A stretch of DNA of 64,000 nt from Galbula dea (GCA_013399015.1 VWZX01002526.1:1022835-1086834); one strand, 5' to 3'; positions 13,117 through 26,267 are shown, numbered from the stretch's first letter. Program-made: numbers and translations. The notes: generated from the letters alone by a model not told the origin.

Positions 13117-13445
13117 ATGGTGAGGGAAGGGATGCCATCCAGAAGGACCTGGACAGGCTTAAGGGCTGGGCTAATGTGAACCTGATGAAGCTTATGAAGG
13201 CCAAGAGCAAGGTCCTGCACACAGGTTGAGGCATTCCCTAGTCCAAATGCAGGCTGGGAGAGCAGCCCTGCAGAGAAGGACTTGAGGGTGTTGGTTGATA
13301 AGAAGCTCACTGTGACCAAGAAAGGTACACTTGCAGCCCAGAAAGCCAACTGTGTCCTGGGCTGCATCAGAAGAAGTGTGGCCAGCAAGTCAGGGGAGGG
13401 GAGAGGGGCTGGTGATTCTCCCTCTCTGGTTTGCTCTTGCTTTGA
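13117..13445 (+). pseudogene. CR1 LINE pol (ORF2) fragment, C-terminal region, degraded
   Basis: The only clear piece of CR1 pol coding sequence in the window. It lies downstream of the reverse transcriptase core, in the C-terminal part of ORF2. The block 'gggatgccatccagaaggac' starts it, followed by 'caaggtcctgcacacagg', 'gagaaggacttgagggtgtt' and 'gcagcccagaaagccaac'. Frame +1 from about 13282 still reads residues such as 'VLVDKKLTVTKKGTLAAQKA' and 'LGCIRRSVAS', typical of CR1 proteins. Shifts and substitutions break the frame further upstream, and similarity stops abruptly near 13445. The 143-codon frame on the opposite strand (13020-13451) is only its antisense shadow. Confidence 0.92.
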
Positions 13446-15189
13446 ACACACTCATTTTTGGGTTTGGTCTTTTTTTCCCCTACAATGCAACAAGTAGTTT
13501 GTACTTAGTTAATAATTTTCTCTACCTCTCTTTTTCTTACAGTAGCATTTTCTTTATTCTATTTCTTAATATATTTATTTATTGACCTGTCACACACCCA
13601 ATACAATATTCAGAATCCAGTCCACCTTGCCACAACTTTTAAAGTGCTTATCATAAGCCTTGAATGTTATCAAGCCTTTTAAAGAGCCTACTAAGGAAAG
13701 AAATCCCAAATTCTCTGATTAAACATATGCCTGACAGTACTTAGAGCTTCAGCTAACTCTGTTTGCTTTTAAAAACTAGATTGATTTTTCACAGTGTTTC
13801 CAAGTACAGCAAAAATCTCTTAGCTATATGAGAAAGTTGCTTGTTAATTATTGCTAGTATTAAGGATGGTAGAGCTGTTAGGTGGTGGAACTAGCTAAAA
13901 AGGAAACATCATTCAATCCAATGCAGAACTTCAGAATCAGAGAATGTCATGGATGAAAAGTGCCATTTATTTTTAATTCTCTACCTATATTATGACAATA
14001 TTTTGGTACAGATAATGTGCACCTCAAATAACCTGCACTCAGATCAGCTCAAAGACAAGCCAGGAATCACCATGAGAGAGGCTGAAGGAGGGCATGGGAA
14101 GTAAGACCTTTGGCAGAGAAGGAAGCAGTGAGGAGGAACAATGATTCTAAGACAAAGTTCCATGGTTTCCAGCTATGCCTACAAGCTGTGTTGCTGCTGA
14201 TATCAGGCATCTCTTTGTCCATGTAAATGGAATACTACTAATCAGTCCTGTGAAAGTGGTGCAACGTTTGGAAAGTGGTGATCACTCAGGAACTCATCTC
14301 TGGGTTGGGTAGTTAGCTCTTTTGACAGAACAAAGGGCTCTGCCACAAAATCACTTTACACAAGAGACAATAGATGACAGGAAAGCAAAGAAACAAGGAC
14401 ACAAGAGAAGGATTCACAATGCATAGCCTGGAGTCCTGAGTTGTTATTGTAATTTAAAGGACTAATTAATTTAAACTGCTCTCCTCCCTTTCTATTTCCA
14501 AAAAAGTCAAAGTTCAAAGTAGCCTGAAGTAAAATCTGTCCATCATTTTGCCATACACTGTTTTCAATTCTTTAGCTATTTAGCACCAGCTTTCAAACCT
14601 CTGTTCTCTGTCTAGCTTTCCTCCTCTGTTGGAACTCCAGTGTGAATGTGCATTTATTTCCATTTTTGGAACCTAATCTCCCTGCCTGGCTGTGATTTAT
14701 CACTACAGCTGGTCCAACAATAATTGTTCTATTTCTTTTAAGCATACTTTTATCTCCACTAGCATTCACTTAATGAAAGCAGAGACTTTGGGTTTTAAAT
14801 ATGTATGGGGGATGGATGCATAATGAATATTTATAGATATTTAAAATATTTAGAATGTTCAGAAATATGTTTTTTTTTCTCCTCAGCACAATTGCAGTTT
14901 TATAGTGTTTTCAATACCAAAGCATTTTTGCTCTCCATTGGCATTCATCTTGCTTTGTTGTCCTTTTTCTATGTATCTGTTGACTAGACCTTTTAATAGT
15001 TCAAATCTAAGACTGCTAAACAAACCAGGAACACTTCTCAGCTCACAGGCACTCCAGGAAATAATGAGGTCAGGTGCATATTGATGTTCCTTTTATTTGT
15101 TTTTCTTTTTCTTATAAAAGCATTTATTTATTCTTAAGAAAAATCTCCACATATTTCCTTAGTTGGCCATGGAAACTTGTTGTTCTGTA
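13446..15189. other. Unique AT-rich DNA between two CR1 pieces
   Basis: About 1.7 kb of AT-rich sequence. It separates a CR1 pol fragment from a CR1 piece that lies just further 3' in the element. Two A/T-dense stretches (14440-14490 and 14690-14780) resemble conserved noncoding DNA, but I cannot test that. Confidence 0.5.
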
Positions 15190-15217
15190 AACTGCAGCAT
15201 ATATATATGCTACAGTT
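15190..15217. repeat. 28-bp near-perfect palindrome
   Basis: The core 'agcatatatatatgct' is a perfect palindrome. It extends to 28 bp with a single mismatched pair (C15195 against A15212). It could extrude as a small cruciform. It sits about 10 bp upstream of a CR1 piece. Confidence 0.8.
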
Positions 15218-15225
15218 GATGATCA

Positions 15226-15400
15226 GTTAATGATCAGAGGACTGGAGCACCTCTCCTATGAGGACAGGCTGAGAGAGTTGGGGTTATTCAGTCTGGAGAG
15301 GAGAAGATTCCAAAGAGACCTGGTGGCCTTCCAGTATCTGAAGGGGCTACAGGAAAGCTGGGGAGGGACTGTTAGGAGGTCAGGTAGGGATAGAACAATG
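15226..15400 (+). mobile_element. CR1 LINE fragment, pol C-terminus
   Basis: Plus-strand CR1 piece covering the extreme C-terminus of pol. The frame starting at 15230 reads 'YEDRLRELGLFSLERRR' followed by 'LVAFQYLKG', the conserved CR1 end-of-pol signature. At the DNA level 'gatcagaggactggagcacc' and 'gaaagctggggagggactgt' match. Similarity fades near 15400, so the true 3' end is missing. Confidence 0.93.
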
Positions 15401-16631
15401 TGGACTTACAGGTTTTTTTGGAGTGAGGTCATCATGGCTTCAGTTTGTCCTCTCAAGGGACAAGTTTTATGTCTCATCTGTAGGCTGCCCAGCACTGTTT
15501 AGCTAAGATTTCTTTCAAGAGTAATTGTTTTTCCTTGGATGAAAAAGGAAGTGAGGTACAATGCTATTCAGCCTCTAGTTGCTCCATGAGTATCACCCAG
15601 AAAAGCATACTGGAGGAAAAACAAATTAACATCAGACTATAGGCTTGGTCTGTACATGGCTCTCAACATCCTTAACAGCAGTCCCCTGCCCATCCAACAT
15701 GAGTTTTCACCTCCAAGTACCCATGCAAAAATGCAGATAAGGACTTGGTGTGTCTGAGGTGAGGAGACAAACAGCAGAGTTTCACAGCCCTGCATGCAAC
15801 TGTCATGCTCAAGGCAGAAGACTTCTGCTTAGGGACAGATTGGAAGAAACTCATCCTTATAGCCAGAGCAGACTCTGCAAGATAAGAAATCAGAGACCTT
15901 TCCACCTTGCAGTTGGCTGAGAAGCTGGAAAGACCTGCAGTTGCTACAACCTTTTGTCTGGAGCAACTTTTCTTCTTTTGGTCATGCCACTGCAACCTAA
16001 TTAAGCAAATAAGCCAAAATCACCATGCAGCAGAAAGGAATTTGGACCAGAGTGCCAGGGGAAGCTCCTGTGTGATCTTTCATACCTATGACTTTGTTTA
16101 CCCTCTTCCACCACTCCTGTGGATGTGGTGGTGGTTGTGTTGGGAGAAGGACAGAGATCATCCACTAAAACTGTTGATGAATGAATGCTTCCATCTCATC
16201 TCTGCCAACAACTGCTCATCACTTCAACTGAAAACAGAGGCAAAGAGCCACCAGGCAGAAGCAGTGACATCTCTGCACCAAGCAGCAGAGGAAGAGTGAA
16301 ATGCACAGAGGAGAGGATTTAGCCTCTAAGCTGTTTGTCTCTGTTGTCATTGCCATTAATCAATCTGTGCTTAATGCCATTTCTTTCAGTTCACTAACCC
16401 TCTGCTGCCAAGTTAGCATAACCCTGTTCTCCTCACTGTCTCCTGACTTCACCTCCTTCCTGCCATCTATCCTTCCTCTGCCCCTCACCCACCTCCAAGA
16501 AGCCATGTGGCATGAGTAAATGGAAACCAAATCTTTTATAGATGACATTTAGACATTGATCTGGGAGTCTGACTGGAGGATCCTGCAGGCATGGAGCATG
16601 TCTTCTTTTGTGATCATCATTCCCCTCACTA
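15401..16631. other. Unique DNA
   Basis: About 1.2 kb with no recognised feature. The open frame at 15907-16299 on the plus strand (130 codons) matches nothing I know and overlaps a minus-strand frame of similar length. Confidence 0.5.
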
Positions 16632-16817
16632 CAGGAAAGAAATGGAGGTGTTACAGCATGTCCAGAGAAGGTCAATGAAGTTCATGAAGGGTCTAGAGCA
16701 CAAGTCTTCTGAGGAGGGAAGGGATGAGGAAACTTCCCATCAGCTGAGGGAACTGGGGGTGTTTAGTCTGGAGAAAAGGAGGCTAAGGAGAGACCCCCTT
16801 GCTGTCTTTACACAGTA
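16632..16817 (+). mobile_element. CR1 LINE fragment, pol C-terminus
   Basis: Plus-strand CR1 covering the same part of pol as the copy at 15226, so it is a separate insertion. 'catgtccagagaaggtc' and 'gggtctagagcac' are followed by 'ctgagggaactgggggtgtt' and 'ctggagaaaaggaggctaag'. The frame reads 'LRELGVFSLEKRRLRRD'. The segment between 'gagcac' and 'ctgaggg' is disturbed. Both the start of pol and the 3' terminus are missing. Confidence 0.88.
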
Positions 16818-19800
16818 AAGACATGTCTGATCTTATAGCATTCCCCTTATATTTATCTATCTCACTTATTGTTATTCTTTTTTTCCCTAAAGCTGTCCAA
16901 ATTATTGAGGTTTTTATTTTGAGGTTTTGCTTTTGAAAAGAATTCAAAAGAAACTGGTGATAATTTCCTACCAGCTTATAGAAAACATCATCTTTGTTTT
17001 CAAACTTAATTTACCAGTCCTGATCCTTTTCCTTCCTTAGAGAAGAGCCCAAAATTTAACACATTGGAATTAAATGTACAGCTGATGATGTGAGATGTAA
17101 AAAGAACTTAAGAAAATGAGTCAGTCAGTGTGGAAGGTTCTGCTTTCAAGCAAAGGTGGCCATTGTTTGAAATGCTAGAAATATCTCCCTTCAAAAAAAG
17201 TAAATGGAATTAAATGTCTCTGGTATCATTAGAGGATGTCATAAGGACACCAGTACTAACAGTGCTAAAGTAATTAAACAGAAAGCACAAAAAACAAAAC
17301 AGCAAAACTTCTCTGCACTTACACATTTACTAGAAAAAAGAAAACTACTGTTCAGTAGTGAGATACAATGAATAAACAAATTTCAGTGTTTCTCTGTTCA
17401 CTTACCTGCTAAGACATAGACAAAGAATGGGAGAAGGAAGAAGTACAATAGAAACATCTATAACATAATTTTTTTGACAAACCAGCTGCTTTTATGACAT
17501 TTCTGATGACTACATTGGGGACCTACTACTGAGTTGTCCCCATGATGTTAATTGTTCCAAAATCTCACTTTGAAGAGGTGATGGCTTTGTTCTTGACACC
17601 CTATGGCCAGGCAAGGAGTAGCTGTCCCTGTGGAGATCACTGCTCAGCAAAAGGAGAAGGAGAAAGATCTTCTCTCCAAAGCAGTGTCACAGTATAAGGG
17701 TGGAGAAGAGAAGAAAACCAAGCAGGAAGGAGAGGAATAGAAACAAGCATTCCCTGGTTTAGTTTTTCTTTCCATTTCTCTCCTATGTTTATCTCTATGA
17801 TGGTCACTGGTTGAATTTTGGACCCAATGTCTTATTTCTGACTGCTTGGCATGTATCAGTCACAGGCTTGCACCAGCATGAATCTGGAGATTGCTCAGTG
17901 GAAGAGAAGTTATCTTCTGCATCAAGATCTGCAGAAGCACAAGTCTACAGAGGAGGAGGCTGAGGGCACACACCTCAATACCCCCAGTGAAGCATGTGGT
18001 GACACTGACTTGTGTCTTACTTTCTTCACCTGGAAAGTGGAAAAGAGAATTTGGTGTGTGGGGTTAATAATACCAGTTAAACTAACACTATTCATTACTG
18101 CCTTGTCAAAGGATGTTATTTCTAATTACTTTCCTTTCATTTTTCTCCTTCTTTTTTGCTGCTGCTTTTGTTTGCATGTGTCTATTCACTGCTGACAGCT
18201 TCCAACTCTCCTGCTTTCAGGAACATGTTGCTTGGAGCCAGCATCTGCTCAGTATTTCATTTATAGCTCAAGAACATATCACTCCTCAGACACAAACAAG
18301 TGATACCCCAACATCTGAATCTATTTGTGGCAAAGTGTGCTGAGGAATAAGCTCCAAGAACATCTTTCACTAAGCTTATTGGAAACCAAACCATTCTTTT
18401 TCCTCTCTTTCCCTTAACATCACTCCATGTTTGAGACTATTGTTGTTCCTCCAGGCCAGTTATGATGCTTGATATGTATCTCTGCTCATCTGCACCCTGA
18501 TTAAACAATATCCACTTACACACACACATGTATTCATATCTCTTCCTCCCATGCTGTTCTGATTCTATGTCTTTGCCAGATTTCTGAAGACTAATTCCTC
18601 TAAATGTTGGAAGTTATCTCTTGACCAATGCTTAAATGAATTACAGCCTGATAATATGTGTCAAGTTCAACTGAACACGGTGTCTCTGAGCTGGAGAGAG
18701 TGAAGCTGCTTCTGATGGTCTCATTAGAGTTCACCATGTCAGCACTGAAAGGTTTCTCTGCTGCCCTGAGCACCCACACTGCTGGCATACACGTGGCTGC
18801 TTAAAACAGACTGAAGCAAAGTTCATGTGTGGTTTCCCAAAGAAGTGAAAATGAGAAGAGAAGAAAGATAAAACCAATAAAAATGTTCCTGCAATTCTCA
18901 TTTCTCTAGTTCAGTCACTCACTAGTCTTTTTTGGCCTGGGATTTTTAGGTTAAGATTTTTAGGTGACATAAGTGGAATGGAATCCCTTGTTGGTCAGTT
19001 TAGGGTCACCATTCCTATTTCTGAAGTAACTTTAGTCAAGTCATGTAACTGCTAAGTCTAGAAAGTTCCCCACACAAAATGAAGACAACCACTATGTCCT
19101 CAAGTGGCAGAATATAAATATGTCAATGAGCAAGTGGTGCCTAGGCAGTGAGGAACATGCAGGGAACATTGCCTCCCCACTGATTTAGATCTCTATTTAT
19201 CTATGTCTGTGGATGATGACAATGTTGCCTCTCTTGCATCAATTTGGCAAAAGACACAGAAAAAAATGCCTCAGCTCAGCACAGGGACTTTCCAAATGCA
19301 GGAGCAGAGTCCAGCCTGTGTCTTGTTGTGTTGATCAAGAAAAGACCTCACAACATCTACTCCATGTTGTTGTCCTGTACTACTCCTCAATTACTCTTTC
19401 AGTCCCTCACCTTACTAATCTAAGGAGTCACAGGTAGTGTGAGATAAAGTCTCCAACCTTCAACATCACAGAGGACAGTCAACATCATGTAATTCATGGG
19501 CTCTGCTATCTTGTCTGCTTTTGTATGTTCTCCAGACCCCTGGTTATGCCTGGAAATGGGACAGAGTCACTCAGGCTTTAAGGAAGCAAGGGAAGGGAAG
19601 GAAACAGTGGCTGTAAAGAAATCTTACAGTTTTTAGGTAGAGCTTCCCACATGGGATTATATAATTGTTTCTGATAGCAAAGGGAAGGATCCAGAGACCT
19701 TTCCAGTTCTTTGTTCCTGAAATGTTTGACAAGGGGACAGGATCTGTTGTAGCAACAGGAGTTTAAGACAAAAATAGAAAGCAGTCTTCTCTCTAGCTTT

Positions 19801-20574
19801 AACTATGAGGTGCTGAGGCATTTTCCCAGCATTGAAAACATGATTGCTGTCAATCAGATATGACTTGTGTCTACCTTCCTCCTTCTTCCTTTAGAGATGA
19901 TTTAGAAAAAAATGCTCAGACAGGTAGAATTCCTAGAAGGGAATCAAGCCTCAAAATGCCAAATGGTGAAATTGATATATCCTGCTTATGCAGCCTTCTT
20001 CCTCCCAACTGGCAGCTACCTGTAGATCCACTGAGCTTTCTGCTTCCCACCACAAACCCCCAGATAACTGCTGTGAGCTTCCTAACCCCACTACTCTATT
20101 ATTGAAGGACAGAAGAAGGGATCATCTGTTTAAGAGAAAACAGAGAATATATCAAATGTATCTGTTAATGGCAGATTTCAGCCATCTAGAAAGATGGGGA
20201 AGAAAACCCCTCCTCAGATGTACAGCCCATTAAAAGTTTGGAAAACAAGGCAAGCTCTTTTGCTCTCCAGGGTTGATGTTAAGTAAGTGATGACACAGAC
20301 AAAAGCTTTTTCTTTCCTGGATATTTATCTTTATGCAGGTGGAGGGATATATATTAGAGTCAGCTCCTTGGGGATGCTGCATGGAAGGAATCAACCCAAT
20401 TCTTGCACAGTTTGTCCATGTATCTCTCTATATCTTATCAGCACAAGTGCTAAAACTCCTGCCTGACTTTTAATTGTCTTGGATTGCTTCATGTATTTGT
20501 TTCCATGTATATTGTTACCCAACACTAGGTGAAGTCTATGAGTGCATGAATCCATCATAGCTCTTCAAAATTTC

Positions 20575-20820
20575 TCTCAGCTTTTGTTCTCCTCACTGTG
20601 CTGCTGATTAATTTCAATTAACTTAATCCTAGATGGTGAAACATTTAACAGATACAGGCAGCAAATGATTCTAATTGATGCTGTCCAGGTTAATTAGAGT
20701 GTTGTTGCATTCTAATATTGCTATGAATTTACCAGCTTCTTTCCAACCCAGATAAATAAACAGATGGAGTGGATTACAGTGCAGGTAATAAAATAGCTTT
20801 TCAAACCATGCCTCCAAACA
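20575..20820. promoter_or_regulatory. Candidate conserved non-coding element
   Basis: AT-rich but not low-complexity, with a cluster of homeodomain-like TAAT/ATTA cores: 'gattaatttcaattaactta' near 20606, 'attctaattgatg' near 20668, 'gttaattagag' near 20689 and 'ctaatattg' near 20712. Such composition is typical of vertebrate developmental enhancers. There is no alignment to confirm conservation, so this is inference. Confidence 0.3.
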
Positions 20821-22555
20821 CTTCTTTATCCTACCAATATTAAGAATCTAAAAGGAGATCATTCTTTTCTTTTTTATTCTCTTTTTCCTTTCTGATTCTG
20901 TTCTTTTGAAGTAGGCCTTTGCCTTTTGTGATTCTTAGAAACACAGAAACTGGAAATGCCTCAGAGTCCAATGCTTTAAACCAATGTTATTTCTTATATA
21001 CTGGTAATTTTATAGCACATTCCCTTCCCTGACTTTACCTTTCTCCCAGTTGTTTATCATTTTACACTCTGTAAAAAATGACATTTCTACTTTACAATTC
21101 TGCAGGGATAGTCACAGATTCAGTTCAACACAGCATAGGAGCACAAGCTTATTTCACCTCCTTTGAGCACCATTACATTTAAGACACAACTTTAAGAAGG
21201 TAACTTAAGTCTCACAATGCATTTTGTTGCATGAGGGCCAGAGGACAAAAAGAAATCCAAAAGCAGACTTGCCAACAGAAAGGGGCTTTGAAAATGTTTA
21301 TCTGGACATAAATACACCTCAGTTTTCTTTTGATAAAAGAAGGGGGAAAAACAAGGGGAAAATTTTTCTTGCTAGAAATCCTGCAGCTAAGACTCAGGCT
21401 GTTCAAAAGTTTATCTTTATTTTTTTCCTTTCCTAATGGCTGTGGTGCTCAGTTGTCAGATGGGAAGCTTTAGTTCTCTTTTTACTTGTTCTTATTGCAG
21501 CAGTTATTTATTTTGCCTTTGTGAAGTTTTCTCAAAGAACACAAAAGCATGAGGATTTTTGAGCTACTTCTATAGGTAATGCTGGAAAGGAAAGACTGGA
21601 ATCCAATTACCACCCCTGAGCTGTAACAATCATATATGTTACAAACATCACAGTCTGCCTTCAAATCACTTAAGCCATGAGTCATGTTTTTAAAGCAGAG
21701 TGCATCTTCCACAATTTGAGGAGAGAGAGGTACAATAAAAATAAAAATTAAAATAAAAAGAAGAATATCAATGAATAACAGCTTTGGTACCAGCTTTGCC
21801 AAAGAAGAAACCAAGTAGAACCAAGTCAGTCTGTGATGTGGATCTGAGACAGGAATCCAACTCACCTATACTCCAAATTGAGCACTCTAACCAAAAGCCC
21901 TTTAGTTGCAACCCATTACATATCCTTTTCCCATTCAGTTACCCATTTTGGTGGGATAAAAAAAGGTGAGGACATATTCATTTAGTTTTGAACTGTAAGA
22001 ATTAACTCCTCCTTAAATGTGTGGATTTTAGTTGAGGGAGGAAAAGGAATGCTCCATTGGTAGAACTGCTGCTGGCTCTTGGAGAGTTCATCAGAATTTG
22101 TCCCAAATATTCTATGTCTGCTCCAATGAACCCCTTTCCAGTGCCTGATATTTTATAGTAGCACACCATGGGAATGAAAATAATTGTTTTTCTCCTCTTT
22201 GCTTATCTTTCTTTCTCTCCAGGAGCCTGAGAAAACAAGGCACTTGAATGTCCTTTGTCAGGTGGCTACACTTCTTGCATGGTTAGTTCAATTCCAGACT
22301 TCCAAAGAAATCATCCTTCTTCTGAAGGCAGCAGAAGAAACATAGTACCAGGAATAACTCAGAAAGCTGGAGGAGGAGTTTTGTTTCTGTCATTTACATC
22401 CATCACAGCAATACTTGGAGCAGGAAAAGATTCCTCAGCACCCTAGGTTACTCCAAATATCTATTACCTCACTGACTAGCATTGTTAGTTACTGTTTAGT
22501 ATTATGCTTCCTCTTTCCCTTAGCTTGCATCTACCTCCTGACTACAAGTTAGGAA

Positions 22556-22585
22556 AGCTAGAGCCAGTGAGAGCTAGAGCCAGTG
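22556..22585 (+). repeat. Short tandem duplication, 16-bp period
   Basis: The 14-mer 'agctagagccagtg' occurs at 22556-22569 and again at 22572-22585. It looks like simple slippage. Confidence 0.8.
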
Positions 22586-25334
22586 TCCTGCTGTACAGGG
22601 ACAGATTTTAAGTGGAAAATAAAAAGAAAGCAGGCTTAGACCTGTAATATCCTCTCAAGGCATCCAGGAAAGGCAGCAGCTCCTAACTCCTACCCTTGAA
22701 TGAGTCTTTAACTTGTGAGTAACTCAGTCCCCACTCAGAGACAAGATGTCATTGATTAGCTGTTTGGAAATATTTGGTGTTTTAGAGAGTCACTGCCTCC
22801 TTTCCTCCCCCCAAGCACCTAATTCATGAGAGAGAAACACATTGTGATGAAACCTTGGAAGTTTCCCAGAATGTGATTAGAAGTACAGCTTTCTGAGGGC
22901 TGTCACAAAGCCATAAATTCCTGATGGATAAAAATATGAAAGTTTATACCCTGACAGTTTAGATAACAAGTTTTTCATTTCATCTTTTCCAAGTGGGAAT
23001 CACAAACTCTAATTAAACACAAGGTTGCCCACTTGGACAAACAGGGTCATGTCTCTTCCCATCACTGCCCCAGTACAGTTCTACCAACCCATCCAAACCC
23101 TTCTAAAGAAGTTTTATTTGCAGCATATGCAGAAGGTGGTTAAATTTGAAACCTGTATTACTGCTTTAATTCACACATGGTATTATTTATTGATTTGATT
23201 TCTAAATTGCTTGGTTTTGCATGTGAAGGGGTTATGTTCTTTTGACAAGTTTTGGCTAAGAAAAGCTAATTTTCCCCTCTTCTGGTCTTTGAGTTTTGCT
23301 CATGCTAGCAGTTCTGAAGGGAAAAGGCTTGTTGAAGGCATTAGTTGATCTCAAGATGCATGAAATCCCAAAGGACTTTCACCTAATATATTTATTTTAA
23401 AGGCATAAGGGAGCAAATGAGTCTGAGATAATTGAAACATAAAATCAATGAGAATTGCTTTGCACTTAAGAGCATATCCCAGAATGTTGCTTGTGCCTTC
23501 AGTGTTATTTTAGGCAATGCTCATTTCAGTGCATCTAACAGTAAAGCTGAAGCCTCAAGTTGCTTGAGGACATCTCTCTAAATCCACACAGCCCTCCTAA
23601 GTATACAGGCTAGCAGTCTATCTAGAACTGGTATTTAACACATCATCTGAATCCATGGATTTACCTTAATTTACTTGTTTGGTACTTCAGTAGTTCAAAC
23701 TGCATGTTTAATGTCCCCTTCTTGATTCTACTTGTACAGGAGAGAAAAATCTGACACAGACACCAGCTCATGCTAAGAAGACATGAGTTTTCCACCCTGG
23801 AGATTGTTTCTGCCACAGCTGTTCCATCTGTTCTCATTTCTCACCCTAAAACCAGCTGTGGAGGAACTGTCAGACACAGCATTTCACTGGCACTGCCTTC
23901 CAGCAGCTGAATGATTGTGGAGATAGGGAGAGCTTCTTCTGGCAACCTTTCTAAACTGAAATCTTGGTAAAGTCAGGGCTGTGAGCTGCTGCCCTGGAGT
24001 AAATCCCCTGACAGTGTTGTCTTGATTTATGGAAAAAAATGTCATCAGATTTTGAATTGAAGAGAGAATTAATCTGCTGCCTGGGTTGAGTGATAAAGGG
24101 AGACTCAAGAGGGAAGCTGCAGCAGGCAATAATAACCACAATAAACCTTTTATAAGGAATCTAGTCCTCCTTTGGGTTAGCTTTTGAGACATAGATGCAC
24201 AAAACTGGTATTTTGAAGGTGCATAATGGAGCCTGCCATAGTGAGGTAGAGTGAGATATGGACCTCACATCACTGTATATAGTGCTTTTCTGCTACAAAA
24301 CACCTTTGAGAAACCTGATGGCTTCATCTACTTACCCCATTCACCAAAAGGCAGGGCCCCTTCAGATGTTCAAAGAGATAGGCATAGTGACAAACTCCTC
24401 TCCTGCTTGAGCTGGACTTGGTAGGGGAGTGAAAAACAAAATCACTGCCATGAGACCAAAGGAGAAAAGTACTGCTGAGGTAGAAACATCTTAAATAAAA
24501 AAAAAATTCAAAAGTAGATCCAGAAGTAGGCAAATAGGATTGTAATAAAATGGAGAGAGAAAAAAATGCAGAGCTAGCCTAAGGACACTGCACAGGAAAC
24601 ACTTTTGGTTATTAAAACAAAGTTCTCCATAGATCTCCAGTCCCAAACTCCCAGTTTTCTGCTGATGTTTACTCAGTTTTGGGTGGATTTTTATGTTGCA
24701 TGTGTCTGCCATAGAAAGGACTGAACACAGAAAAACAGGATTCCCATCCTCTTTCCATCCTGTGTATCCTTAGTTTAAAAACCTCTCAGAGCTACCTCTG
24801 AAAGATTCATCTCCACTGGCACCTTGGACTTCTACCTCCAAGCCACCACTTCCAGAGCTTCTGTGTCTCCATTTGTACAGGATCCTCCCAAAAGTAGAAG
24901 CAGAGCACTCAGATCAGAGGCTGTCAAGTGCTTTAGAAACATGAGAGAGAGAAATATCAATAAGAAGGCAAATAAGAAGATAAATTTAAGTAGGTAGATA
25001 ACAGATTTAGCTCTTCCTAAGTGCATGGACTGAGATGGATTGAATTGTTTATCCTGTTAACCATTGCCTCCACAGGAATGGATATTCAGATCTCTGAAAA
25101 GGCCATTTTATTAAATATCATCTTTCTGTACTTTCCTGATGGTTTTCTGTATTTATCTTTCAACAACAGTGGAAGAGTATTTCATAAATCTAGCTGAAGT
25201 TCTACCTTCTTCCTCTTCCATCAAGCATCTGTGGCAAGAAGGCCTGGTAATGAACCAGCTCCACTATTGGCACCATGTTGAAGTCCAAGTGTTACCAAAA
25301 GTTGTAGAACAAACTAAAAAGCTTTCATCAGTAT

Positions 25335-25520
25335 TACTTTGATTAGCCTTTAATTAGATGGCTCTTGAGGCTGGTCAGAATGCAATCTTTCCCAATAATA
25401 TGCAAGGTCAGGCACTGGACCTTGGCAGGGACTCAATTAGAGAAATGACCTAATTGCTTAATGGATTAAAGTTCTCCAAAATTGTCAGAGATTGGACATT
25501 GGCATCTGCTTTGAGGCTTA
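25335..25520. promoter_or_regulatory. Candidate conserved non-coding element
   Basis: Contains several TAAT/ATTA cores in non-repetitive sequence: 'cctttaattagatgg', 'caattagag', 'cctaattgcttaatgg'. The match to an enhancer-like composition is suggestive only. Confidence 0.28.
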
Positions 25521-26187
25521 GCTGTGGTTATTACTAGCTGTAGGTGATCCCATGGCTCTATGTTATTTAAGTTCTTCCTCAGAGGAGTTGAGATTTAAAA
25601 ACCTGATGAGGATTTCTTCTAGCACATTTGTTTTCATGGTCAGAATCTGAGATTTCCCAATTTCACATGATTTGGTTCTTGACATTTCCTATTCCAGAGG
25701 AAATCTGAAAGCCAGCACCTGGTGTCTTAGTTTAATCTCCTTGAAACCACCCCATGAAACACAAACTCTCAGGCCACTGGATTCTCTAGTACCAAGCTCC
25801 TAGACCTAAGTTCTCTCCATTGGTTGGTTCCTCCATAAGCATATTCCTACAGGAAGATAATCAGGAACAGAATTTGACAAATAGGACAGATTAGATTGGT
25901 CAGAACTAGAGAACCATACCTTGTGACTCTTCCATACCCCTTCTCCATGCTTTACACATCTATTATATATGGTTGGCACTACAGAACTGTTGTGGCATCC
26001 CAGCATCTGTAGAAAATAGGGAAAGTCCTGTCTCTACCCCAGCTCAGCAAACATTTGTGTATAAACCCATGGGTGATGTTACCTTTATGGTCACAGTCTC
26101 TGACATGTTGCTCAGCTTTGCTCTAGATTCTTGTTTATAGGATATTGTCTCTTGCTTTTTTGGTTTGGTTATTTTTTGGAGGGTAGG

Positions 26188-26251
26188 AGGTTTTGTTTGT
26201 TGGTTGGTTGGTTTGGTTTGGGTTTGTTTGGTTTGTTTTTGTTTTTTTTTT
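26188..26251 (-). repeat. G/T-rich low-complexity tract
   Basis: About 65 bases of G and T built from 'ggttggttgg' and 'tttggtttgggtttg', ending in a run of ten T. Its reverse complement is the same C/A vocabulary seen at 3205, 49560 and 59190, so it is the minus-strand member of that set. Confidence 0.85.
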
Positions 26252-26267
26252 CCCAGAAGTACTGCTT

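Larger units (their letters stand above)
16818..26187. other. Long CR1-free unique stretch
   Basis: About 9.4 kb of AT-rich, CpG-poor DNA without a recognised gene or interspersed repeat. A short 16-bp-period duplication lies at 22556-22585. Two segments (20575-20820, 25335-25520) look like conserved noncoding DNA and are listed separately. The longest open frame, 21482-21865 minus (127 codons), is rich in hydrophobic residues from AT-rich codons and shows no domain. Confidence 0.55.

Noticed and set aside
13020..13451. 143-codon minus-strand frame
   Set aside because: Antisense of the CR1 pol fragment at 13117-13445, where the sense strand carries the recognisable protein.
13931..13965. 'cagaatcagagaatgtcat' as a CR1 start
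   Set aside because: Only the first word resembles the CR1 3' end. The following 'ttggaagggacct' and 'catctagtcc' blocks are missing.
20935..20985. 'gaaacacagaaactgg' followed by 'cctcagagtccaatgc' as a CR1 remnant
   Set aside because: Two short words only, with wrong spacing. Too weak to list.
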